Assembly: GCA_943737045.1 (NCBI GenBank)
Contig: CALSFV010000328.1
Span: 1-64,000 of the forward strand
Origin: Parapristionchus giblindavisi
Lineage: Eukaryota > Nematoda > Chromadorea > Rhabditida > Diplogasteridae
Reading direction: 5' to 3'
Length of the DNA: 64,000 bases
Shown here: positions 43,601 through 47,600 of the stretch, piece by piece
Numbering within the stretch: the stretch's first letter is position 1
Layout of the letters: the number at the start of each line of letters is the position of its first letter
Position numbers and translations under genes: made by a program
The notes under the pieces: generated by a model
Databases searched by the model: none
The model's input: only the letters and a program-made list of their open reading frames with translations
Told to the model about the DNA's origin: nothing

Positions 43601-44682
43601 AGGATAAGGCAAAGAAGCTCGGAGACAAAATCGGAGGTCTATTCAAGACCAAGGACGAGCACGATGACTATCCCACTACTGAAGCATACTCTGGACCGCT
43701 GGAGGATACGAAGAAGTCCGATGAGCTTGATGGTCAACCCCTCACTTCATTCGTTTCTCCTTACCATCATGGTCGCTCTGATCAACCTGAAACGTCGAAG
43801 AAGATTGAGACTGAAGCTGTACCAATTCCTGTTGAACGTGTCACTGACTACCCAACCAGTGCACCTTTCGAAGGAGATCTCGAGAATGTCGAACGAACTT
43901 CAGATATGCCATCAGAACCGATTCAATCTCACGTTTCTGTCTACCGTCCTGGACAGAGCACCGATGTCGATGTCGTAGCTCACGAGGAAGATCCTGAGAA
44001 GAAGAAGCTCGACCTCAAGGATAAGGCAAAGAAGCTCGGAGACAAAATCGGAGGTCTATTCAAGACCAAGGACGAGCACGATGACTATCCCACTACTGAA
44101 GCATACTCTGGACCGCTGGAGGATACGAAGAAGTCCGATGAGCTTGATGGTCAACCCCTCACTTCATTCGTTTCTCCTTACCATCATGGTCGCTCTGATC
44201 TACTCGAGTCGGCAGAAAAGAAGGAGACTGAAGCTGTACCAGTGCCTGTTGAACGTGTCACTGACTACCCAACGAGCGCACCATTCGAAGGAGATCTCGA
44301 AAGTGTGGAGAGAACTTCCGAAATGCCATCAGAACCGATTGAATCCCATGCTACTGTGTACCATCCTGGACAGAGCACCGATGTCGTAGCTCACGAGGAA
44401 GATCCTGAGAAGAAGAAGCTCGACCTCAAGGATAAGGCAAAGAAGCTCGGAGACAAAATCGGAGGTCTATTCAAGACCAAGGACGAGCACGATGACTATC
44501 CCACTACTGAAGCATACTCTGGACCGCTGGAGGATACGAAGAAGTCCGATGAGCTTGATGGTCAACCCCTCACTTCATTCGTTTCTCCTTACCATCATGG
44601 TCGCTCTGATCTACCCGAGTCGGCAGAAAAGAAGGAGACTGAAGCTGTACCAGACTGCGAAGGAGATCTGTGTGGAGACTGA
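22639..44682 (+). CDS. Giant exon 6, part 1: acidic linker plus 52 tandem repeat units, ending at a frame break
   Basis: The exon opens after the acceptor aattgcag (ends 22638) in phase 0, joining QVVE to VTDSSSCSSS. A TTG five bases upstream lies in the intron and is not a start. About the first 194 residues (to 23220) are acidic and rich in Ser, Pro and Gln, probably disordered, with one degenerate module near 23068-23172 ending YVSVYHPGTSD. From 23221 the protein is a tandem array of 139- or 137-residue units, the units proper starting at the DYP codon at 23341. Each holds two related 39-residue modules and a Lys-rich helix. The repeats contain no Cys or Trp. The frame ends at TGA 44680-44682, created by a 40-nt insertion, after about 7,347 codons. 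No catalytic motif is seen. It is probably a structural or scaffold tail in the cytoplasm. A nematode giant-ankyrin (UNC-44-like) tail is my favoured but unproven identity. Confidence 0.93.
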   Translation: MTDSSSCSSSDEFELLERPQEELSQEVLTQEELATDEHTLTLDIPIRTAIPCDEAPTPTPSSPLYVVTSRRESSPVQSPTPPTASLNVDLEIVPMPQSSSSSPELLDYPDERDLQPAQLQQQTASSVMSASTSTTPPEHRSLYADDFETTYPTMRTSDIDDFPIDEYVSVYHPGTSDAGSSSQEEAPPPTGQSHDFDIVAHEEDPEKKKLDLKDKAKKLGDKIGGLFKTKDEHDDYPTTEAYSGPLEDTTKSDELDGQPLTSFVSPYHHGRSDQPETSKKIETEAVPIPVERVTDYPTSAPFEGDLENVERTSDMPSEPIQSHVSVYHPGQSTDVDVVAHEEDPEKKKLDLKEKAKKLGDKIGGLFKTKDEHDDYPTTEAYSGPLEDTKKSDELDGQPLTSFVSPYHHGRSDQPETSKKIETEAVPIPVERVTDYPTSAPFEGDLENVERTSDMPSEPIQSHVSVYHPGQSTDVDVVAHEEDPEKKKLDLKEKAKKLGDKIGGLFKTKDEHDDYPTTEAYSGPLEDTKKSDELDGQPLTSFVSPYHHGRSDQPETSKKIETEAVPIPVERVTDYPTSAPFEGDLENVERTSDMPSEPIQSHVSVYHPGQSTDVDVVAHEEDPEKKKLDLKEKAKKLGDKIGGLFKTKDEHDDYPTTEAYSGPLEDTKKSDELDGQPLTSFVSPYHHGRSDQPETSKKIETEAVPIPVERVTDYPTSAPFEGDLENVERTSDMPSEPIQSHVSVYHPGQSTDVDVVAHEEDPEKKKLDLKEKAKKLGDKIGGLFKTKDEHDDYPTTEAYSGPLEDTKKSDELDGQPLTSFVSPYHHGRSDQPETSKKIETEAVPIPVERVTDYPTSAPFEGDLENVERTSDMPSEPIQSHVSVYHPGQSTDVDVVAHEEDPEKKKLDLKEKAKKLGDKIGGLFKTKDEHDDYPTTEAYSGPLEDTKKSDELDGQPLTSFVSPYHHGRSDQPETSKKIETEAVPIPVERVTDYPTSAPFEGDLENVERTSDMPSEPIQSHVSVYHPGQSTDVDVVAHEEDPEKKKLDLKEKAKKLGDKIGGLFKTKDEHDDYPTTEAYSGPLEDTKKSDELDGQPLTSFVSPYHHGRSDQPETSKKIETEAVPIPVERVTDYPTSAPFEGDLENVERTSDMPSEPIQSHVSVYHPGQSTDVDVVAHEEDPEKKKLDLKEKAKKLGDKIGGLFKTKDEHDDYPTTEAYSGPLEDTKKSDELDGQPLTSFVSPYHHGRSDQPETSKKIETEAVPIPVERVTDYPTSAPFEGDLENVERTSDMPSEPIEFHATVYHPGQSTDVVAHEEDPEKKKLDLKDKAKKLGDKIGGLFKTKDEHDDYPTTEAYSGPLEDTNKSDELDGQPLISFVSPYHHGRSDQPETSKKIETEAVPIPVERVTDYPPSAPFEGDLENVERTSDMPSEPIEFHATVYHPGQSTDVVAHEEDPEKKKLDLKDKAKKLGDKIGGLFKTKDEHDDYPTTEAYSGPLEDTKKSDELDGQPLTSFVSPYHHGRSDQPETSKKIETEAVPIPVERVTDYPTSAPFEGDLENVERTSDMPLEPIQSHVSVYHPGQSTDVDVVAHEEDPEKKKLDLKDKAKKLGDKIGGLFKTKDEHDDYPTTEAYSGPLEDTKKSDELDGQPLTSFVSPYYHGRSDQPETSKKIETEAVPIPVERVTDYPTSAPFEGDLENVERTSDMPSEPIQSHVSVYHPGQSTDVDVVAHEEDPEKKKLDLKEKAKKLGDKIGGLFKTKDEHDDYPTTEAYSGPLEDTKKSDELDGQPLTSFVSPYHHGRSDQPETSKKIETEAVPIPVERVTDYPTSAPFEGDLENVERTSDMPSEPIQSHVSVYHPGQSTDVDVVAHEEDPEKKKLDLKDKAKKLGDKIGGLFKTKDEHDDYPTTEAYSGPLEDTKKSDELDGQPLTSFVSPYHHGRSDQPETSKKIETEAVPIPVERVTEYPTSAPFEGDLENVERTSDMPSEPIQSHVSVNHPGQSTDVDVVAHEEDPEKKKLDLKDKAKKLGDKIGGLFKTKDEHDDYPTTEAYSGPLEDTKKSDELDGQPLTSFVSPYHHSRSDQPETSKKIETEAVPIPVERVTDYPTSAPFEGDLENVERTSDMPSEPIEFHATVYHPGQSTDVVAHEEDPEKKKLDLKEKAKKLGDKIGGLFKTKDEHDDYPTTEAYSGPLEDTKKFDELDGQPLTSFVSPYHHGRSDQPETSKKIETEAVPIPVERVTEYPTSAPFEGDLENVERTSDMPSEPIQSHVSVYHPGQSTDVDVVAHEEDPEKKKLDLKDKAKKLGDKIGGLFKTKDEHDDYPTTEAYSGPLEDTKKSDELDGQPLTSFVSPYHHGRSDQPETSKKIETEAVPIPVERVTDYPTSAPFEGDLENVERTSDMPSEPIEFHATVYHPGQSTDVVAHEEDPEKKKLDLKEKAKKLGDKIGGLFKTKDEHDDYPTTEAYSGPLEDTKKSDELDGQPLTSFVSPYHHGRSDQPETSKKIETEAVPIPVERVTEYPTSAPFEGDLENVERTSDMPSEPIQSHVSVYHPGQSTDVDVVAHEEDPEKKKLDLKDKAKKLGDKIGGLFKTKDEHDDYPTTEAYSGPLEDTKKSDELDGQPLTSFVSPYHHGRSDQPETSKKIETEAVPIPVERVTDYPTSAPFEGDLENVERTSDMPSEPIEFHATVYHPGQSTDVVAHEEDPEKKKLDLKEKAKKLGDKIGGLFKTKDEHDDYPTTEAYSGPLEDTKKSDELDGQPLTSFVSPYHHGRSDQPETSKKIETEAVPIPVERVTDYPTSAPFEGDLENVERTSDMPSEPIEFHATVYHPGQSTDVVAHEEDPEKKKLDLKDKAKKLGDKIGGLFKTKDEHDDYPTTEAYSGPLEDTNKSDELDGQPLTSFVSPYHHGRSDQPETSKKIETEAVPIPVERVTDYPTSAPFEGDLENVERTSDMPSEPIEFHATVYHPGQSTDVVAHEEDPEKKKLDLKEKAKKLGDKIGGLFKTKDEHDDYPTTEAYSGPLEDTKKSDELDGQPLTSFVSPYHHGRSDQPETSKKIETEAVPIPVERVTDYPTSAPFEGDLENVERTSDMPSDPIQSHVSVYHPRQSTDVDVVAHEEDPEKKKLDLKDKAKKLGDKIGGLFKTKDEHDDYPTTEAYSGPLEDTKKSDELDGQPLTSFVSPYHHGRSDQPETSKKIETEAVPIPVERVTDYPTSAPFEGDLENVERTSDMPSEPIQSHVSVYHPGQSTDVDVVAHEEDPEKKKLDLKDKAKKLGDKIGGLFKTKDEHDDYPTTEAYSGPLEDTKKSDELDGQPLTSFVSPYHHGRSDQPETSKKIETEAVPIPVERVTDYPTSAPFEGDLENVERTSDMPSEPIQSHVSVYHPGQSTDVDVVAHEEDPEKKKLDLKDKAKKLGDKIGGLFKTKDEHDDYPTTEAYSGPLEDTKKSDELDGQPLTSFVSPYHHGRSDQPETSKKIETEAVPIPVERVTDYPTSAPFEGDLENVERTSDMPSEPIEFHATVYHPGQSTDVVAHEEDPEKKKLDLNDKAKKLGDKIGGLFKTKDEHDDYPTTEAYSGPVEDTKKSDELDGQPLTSFVSPYYHGRSDQPETSKKIETEAVPIPVERVTDYPTSAPFEGDLENVERTSDMPSEPIQSHVSVYHPGQSTDVVAHEEDPEKKKLDLKDKAKKLGDKIGGLFKTKDEHDDYPTTEAYSGPLEDTTKSDELDGQPLTSFVSPYHHGRSDQPETSKKIETEAVPIPVERVTDYPTSAPFEGDLENVERTSDMPSEPIQSHVSVYHPGQNTDVDVVAHEEDPEKKKLDLKDKAKKLGDKIGGLFKTKDEHDDYPTTEAYSGPLEDTKKSDELDGQPLTSFVSPYHHGRSDQPETSKKIETEAVPIPVERVTDYPTSAPFEGDLENVERTSDMPSEPIQSHVSVYHPGQSTDVDVVAHEEDPEKKKLDLKDKAKKLGDKIGGLFKTKDEHDDYPTTEAYSGPLEDTKKSDELDGQPLTSFVSPYHHGRSDQPETSKKIETEAVPIPVERVTDYPTSAPFEGDLENVERTSDMPSEPIQSHVSVYHPGQSTDVDVVAHEEDPEKKKLDLKDKEKKLGDKIGGLFKTKDEHDDYPTTEAYSGPLEDTKKSDELDGQPLTSFVSPYHHGRSDQPETSKKIETEAVPIPVERVTDYPTSAPFEGDLENVERTSDMPSEPIQSHVSVYHPGQSTDVDVVAHEEDPEKKKLDLKDKAKKLGDKIGGLFKTKDEHDDYPTTEAYSGPLEDTKKSDELDGQPLTSFVSPYHHGRSDQPETSKKIETEAVPIPVERVTDYPTSAPFEGDLENVERTSDMPSEPIQSHVSVYHPGQSTDVDVVAHEEDPEKKKLDLKDKAKKLGDKIGGLFKTKDEHDDYPTTEAYSGPLEDTKKSDELDGQPLTSFVSPYYHGRSDQPETSKKIETEAVPIPVERVTDYPTSAPFEGDLENVERTSDMPSEPIEFHATVYHPGQSTDVVAHEEDPEKKKLDLKDKAKKLGDKIGGLFKTKDEHDDYPTTEAYSGPLEDTNKSDELDGQPLTSFVSPYHHGRSDQPETSKKIETEAVPIPVERVTDYPTSAPFEGDLENVERTSDMPSEPIQSHVSVYHPGQSTDVDVVAHEEDPEKKKLDLKDKAKKLGDKIGGLFKTKDEHDDYPTTEAYSGPLEDTKKSDELDGQPLTSFVSSYHHGRSDQPETSKKIETEAVPIPVERVTDYPTSAPFEGDLENVERTSDMPSEPIQSHVSVYHPGQSTDVDVVAHEEDPEKKKLDLKDKAKKLGDKIGGLFKTKDEHDDYPATEAYSGPLEDTKKSDELDGQPLTSFVSPYHHGRSDQPETSKKIETEAVPIPVERVTDYPTSAPFEGDLENVERTSDMPSEPIQSHVSVYHPGQSTDVDVVAHEEDPEKKKLDLKDKAKKLGDKIGGLFKTKDEHDDYPTTEAYSGPLEDTTKSDELDGQPLTSFVSPYHHGRSDQPETSKKIETEAVPIPVERITDYPTSAPFEGDLENVERTSDMPSEPIQSHVSVYHPGQSTDVDVVAHEEDPEKKKLDLKDKAKKLGDKIGGLFKTKDEHDDYPATEAYSGPLEDTKKSDELDGQPLTSFVSPYYHGRSDQPETSKKIETEAVPIPVERVTDYPSSAPFEGDLENVERTSDMPSEPIQSHVSVYHPGQSTDVDVVAHEEDHEKKKLDLKDKAKKLGDKIGGLFKTKDEHDDYPTTEAYSGPLEDTKKTDELDGQPLTSFVSPYHHGRSDQPETSKKIETEAVPIPVERVTDYPTSAPFEGDLENVERTSDMPSEPIEFHATVYHPGQSTDVVAHEEDPEKKKLDLKDKAKKLGDKIGGLFKTKDEHDDYPTTEAYSGPLEDTKKSDELDGQPLTSFVSPYHHGRSDQPETSKKIETEAVPIPVERVTDYPTSAPFEGDLENVERTSDMPSEPIEFHATVYHPGQSTDVVAHEEDPEKKKLDLKDKAKKLGDKIGGLFKTKDEHDDYPTTEAYSGPLEDTKKSDELDGQPLTSFVSPYHHGRSDQPETSKKIETEAVPIPVERVTDYPTSAPFAGDLENVERTSDMPSEPIQSHVSVYHPGQSTDVVAHEEDPEKKTLDLKDKAKKLGDKIGGLFKTKDEYDDYPTTEAYFGPLEDTKKSDELDGQPLTSFVSPYHHGRSDQPETSKKIETEAVPIPVERVTDYPTSAPFEGDLENVERTSDMPSEPIQSHVSVYHPGQSTDVDVVAHEEDPEKKKLDLKDKAKKLGDKIGGLFKTKDEHDDYPTTEAYSGPLEDTNKSDELDGQPLTSFVSPYHHGRSDQPETSKKIETEAVPIPVERVTDYPTSAPFEGDLENVDRTSDMPSEPIEFHATVYHPGQSTDVVAHEEDPEKKKLDLKDKAKKLGDKMGGLFKTKDEHDDYPTTEAYSGPLEDTKKSDELDGQPLTSFVSPYHHGRSDQPETSKKIETEAVPIPVERVTDFPTSAPFEGDLQNVERTSDMPSEPIQSHVSVYHPGQSTDVDVVAHEEDPEKKKLDLKDKAKKLGEKIGGLFKTKDEHDDYPTTEAFPGPLEDTKKSDELDGQPLTSFVSPYHHGRSDLPESAEKKETEAVPVPVERITDYPTSEPFEGDLENVERTSDMPSEPIQSHVSVYHPGQSTDVVAHEEDPEKKKLDLKDKAKKLGDKIGGLFKTKDEHDDYPTTEAYSGPLEDTKKSDELDGQPLTSFVSPYHHGRSDQPETSKKIETEAVPIPVERVTDYPTSAPFEGDLQNVERTSDMPSEPIQSHVSVYHPGQSTDVDVVAHEEDPEKKKLDLKDKAKKLGDKIGGLFKTKDEHDDYPTTEAYSGPLEDTKKSDELDGQPLTSFVSPYHHGRSDQPETSKKIETEAVPIPVERVTDYPTSAPFEGDLENVERTSDMPSEPIQSHVSVYHPGQSTDVDVVAHEEDPEKKKLDLKDKAKKLGEKIGVLFKTKDEHDDYPTTEAFSGPLEDTKKSDELDGQPLTSFVSPYHHGRSDQPETSKKIETEAVPIPVERVTDYPTSAPFEGDLENVERTSDMPSEPIEFHATVYHPGQSTDVVAHEEDPEKKKLDLKDKAKKLREKIGGLFKTEDEHDDYPTTEAFSGPLEDTKKSDELDGQPLTSFVSPYHHGRSDLPESAEKKETEAVPVPVERVTDYPTSEPFEGDLENVERTSDMPSEPIQSHVSVYHPGQSTDVVAHEEDPEKKKLDLKDKAKKLGDKIGGLFKTKDEHDDYPTTEAYSGPLKDTKKSDELDGQPLTSFVSPYHHGRSDQPETSKKIETEAVPIPVERVTDYPTSAPFEGDLENVERTSDMPSEPIQSHVSVYRPGQSTDVDVVAHEEDPEKKKLDLKDKAKKLGDKIGGLFKTKDEHDDYPTTEAYSGPLEDTKKSDELDGQPLTSFVSPYHHGRSDLPESAEKKETEAVPVPVERVTDYPTSAPFEGDLESVERTSEMPSEPIESHATVYHPGQSTDVVAHEEDPEKKKLDLKDKAKKLGDKIGGLFKTKDEHDDYPTTEAYSGPLEDTKKSDELDGQPLTSFVSPYHHGRSDQPETSKKIETEAVPIPVERVTDYPTSAPFEGDLENVERTSDMPSEPIQSHVSVYRPGQSTDVDVVAHEEDPEKKKLDLKDKAKKLGDKIGGLFKTKDEHDDYPTTEAYSGPLEDTKKSDELDGQPLTSFVSPYHHGRSDLLESAEKKETEAVPVPVERVTDYPTSAPFEGDLESVERTSEMPSEPIESHATVYHPGQSTDVVAHEEDPEKKKLDLKDKAKKLGDKIGGLFKTKDEHDDYPTTEAYSGPLEDTKKSDELDGQPLTSFVSPYHHGRSDLPESAEKKETEAVPDCEGDLCGD
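23758..26259 (+). repeat. Six apparently identical 417-bp units
   Basis: Units 2 to 7 look identical base for base by eye, all with the GAA (KEKAKK) variant and IQSHVS. This is the most homogeneous stretch of the array and marks very recent amplification, gene conversion, or assembly duplication. Confidence 0.85.
28333..30816 (+). repeat. Dimeric higher-order repeat, 828 bp x 3
   Basis: Units alternate between a 417-bp type with VTEYP (GAA in place of GAC) and IQSHVS, and a 411-bp type with VTDYP and IEFHAT. The private VTEYP variant appears only at units starting 28333, 29161 and 29989, exactly 828 bases apart. So a two-unit block was amplified as one. Confidence 0.9.
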
Positions 44683-44693
44683 AGCTGTACCAG
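44654..44693 (+). other. 40-nt insertion causing a +1 frameshift in the repeat array
   Basis: The 20-base word ggagactgaagctgtaccag at 44634-44653 is repeated at 44674-44693. Between them lie 20 foreign-looking bases (44654-44673, actgcgaaggagatctgtgt). Unit spacing here is 451 instead of 411 bases, exactly 40 extra. The middle 20 bases are themselves shreds of the repeat: cgaaggagatct and gtgtggaga occur 5 bases apart in normal units. The insertion therefore looks like template switching within the array, or a misassembly. No GT-AG pair removes exactly 40 bases, so simple splicing does not repair it. Confidence 0.95.
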
Positions 44694-47600
44694 TGCCTGT
44701 TGAACGTGTCACTGACTACCCAACGAGCGCACCATTCGAAGGAGATCTCGAAAGTGTGGAGAGAACTTCCGAAATGCCATCAGAACCGATTGAATCCCAT
44801 GCTACTGTGTACCATCCTGGACAGAGCACCGATGTCGTAGCTCACGAGGAAGATCCTGAGAAGAAGAAGCTCGACCTCAAGGATAAGGCAAAGAAGCTCG
44901 GAGACAAAATCGGAGGTCTATTCAAGACCAAGGACGAGCACGATGACTATCCCACTACTGAAGCATACTCTGGACCGCTGGAGGATACGAAGAAGTCCGA
45001 TGAGCTTGATGGTCAACCCCTCACTTCATTCGTTTCTCCTTACCATCATGGTCGCTCTGATCAACCTGAAACGTCGAAGAAGATTGAGACTGAAGCTGTA
45101 CCAATTCCTGTTGAACGTGTCACTGACTACCCAACCAGTGCACCTTTCGAAGGAGATCTCGAGAATGTCGAACGAACTTCAGATATGCCATCAGAACCGA
45201 TTCAATCTCACGTTTCTGTCTACCGTCCTGGACAGAGCACCGATGTCGATGTCGTAGCTCACGAGGAAGATCCTGAGAAGAAGAAGCTCGACCTCAAGGA
45301 TAAGGCAAAGAAGCTCGGAGACAAAATCGGAGGTCTATTCAAGACCAAGGACGAGCACGATGACTATCCCACTACTGAAGCATACTCTGGACCGCTGGAG
45401 GATACGAAGAAGTCCGATGAGCTTGATGGTCAACCCCTCACTTCATTCGTTTCTCCTTACCATCATGGTCGCTCTGATCTACTCGAGTCGGCAGAAAAGA
45501 AGGAGACTGAAGCTGTACCAGTGCCTGTTGAACGTGTCACTGACTACCCAACGAGCGCACCATTCGAAGGAGATCTCGAAAGTGTGGAGAGAACTTCCGA
45601 AATGCCATCAGAACCGATTGAATCCCATGCTACTGTGTACCATCCTGGACAGAGCACCGATGTCGTAGCTCACGAGGAAGATCCTGAGAAGAAGAAGCTC
45701 GACCTCAAGGATAAGGCAAAGAAGCTCGGAGACAAAATCGGAGGTCTATTCAAGACCAAGGACGAGCACGATGACTATCCCACTACTGAAGCATACTCTG
45801 GACCGCTGGAGGATACGAAGAAGTCCGATGAGCTTGATGGTCAACCCCTCACTTCATTCGTTTCTCCTTACCATCATGGTCGCTCTGATCAACCTGAAAC
45901 GTCGAAGAAGATTGAGACTGAAGCTGTACCAATTCCTGTTGAACGTGTCACTGACTACCCAACCAGTGCACCTTTCGAAGGAGATCTCGAGAATGTCGAA
46001 CGAACTTCAGATATGCCATCAGAACCGATTCAATCTCACGTTTCTGTCTACCATCCTGGACAGAGCACCGATGTCGTAGCTCACGAAGAAGATCCTGAGA
46101 AGAAGAAGCTCGACCTCAAGGATAAGGCAAAGAAGCTCGGAGACAAAATCGGAGGTCTATTCAAGACCAAGGACGAGCACGATGACTATCCCACAACTGA
46201 AGCATACTCTGGACCGCTGGAGGATACGAAGAAGTCCGATGAGCTTGATGGTCAACCCCTCACTTCATTCGTTTCTCCTTACCATCATGGTCGCTCTGAT
46301 CAACCTGAAACGTCGAAGAAGATTGAGACTGAAGCTGTACCAATTCCTGTTGAACGATTCACTGACTACCCAACCAGTGCACCTTTCGAAGGAGATCTCG
46401 AGAATGTCGAACGAACTTCGGATATGCCATCAGAACCGATTCAATCCCATGTTTCTGTCTACCATCCTGGACAGAGCACCGATGTCGTAGCTCACGAAGA
46501 AGATCCTGAGAAGAAGAAGCTCGACCTCAAGGATAAGGCAAAGAAGCTCGGAGACAAGATCGGAGGTCTATTCAAGAGCAAGGACGAGCACGATGGCTAT
46601 CCCACTACCGATGCTTTCTCTGGTCCATTGGAAGATACCAAGAAGTCAGATGAGCTCGCGGATCAGCCACTTGCTTCCTTCGTTTCTACATACCATCATG
46701 GCCGCTCTGATCTACCCGAGTCGGCAGAAAAGAAGGAGACTGAAGCTGTACCAATTCCTGTTGAACGTGTCACTGACTACCCAACCAGTGCACCTTTCGA
46801 AGGAGATCTCGAGAATGTCGAACGAACTTCAGATATGCCATCAGAACCGATTCAATCTCACGTTTCTGTCTACCGTCCTGGACAGAGCACCGATGTCGAT
46901 GTCGTAGCTCACGAGGAAGATCCTGAGAAGAAGAAGCTCGACCTCAAGGATAAGGCAAAGAAGCTCGGAGACAAAATCGGAGGTCTATTCAAGACCAAGG
47001 ACGAGCACGATGACTATCCCACTACTGAAGCATACTCTGGACCGCTGGAGGATACGAAGAAGTCCGATGAGCTTGATGGTCAACCCCTCACTTCATTCGT
47101 TTCTCCTTACCATCATGGTCGCTCTGATCTACCCGAGTCGGCAGAAAAGAAGGAGACTGAAGCTGTACCAGTGCCTGTTGAACGTGTCACTGACTACCCA
47201 ACGAGCGCACCATTCGAAGGAGATCTCGAAAGTGTGGAGAGAACTTCCGAAATGCCATCAGAACCGATTGAATCCCATGCTACTGTGTACCATCCTGGAC
47301 AGAGCACCGATGTCGTAGCTCACGAGGAAGATCCTGAGAAGAAGAAGCTCGACCTCAAGGATAAGGCAAAGAAGCTCGGAGACAAAATCGGAGGTCTATT
47401 CAAGACCAAGGACGAGCACGATGACTATCCCACTACTGAAGCATACTCTGGACCGCTGGAGGATACGAAGAAGTCCGATGAGCTTGATGGTCAACCCCTC
47501 ACTTCATTCGTTTCTCCTTACCATCATGGTCGCTCTGATCAACCTGAAACGTCGAAGAAGATTGAGACTGAAGCTGTACCAATTCCTGTTGAACGTGTCA

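Noticed and set aside
44647..44693. A 47-nt GT-AG mini-intron that would remove the frame break
   Set aside because: Removing 47 bases leaves the wrong frame afterwards. Removing the required 40 bases cannot be done with GT at the start and AG at the end.
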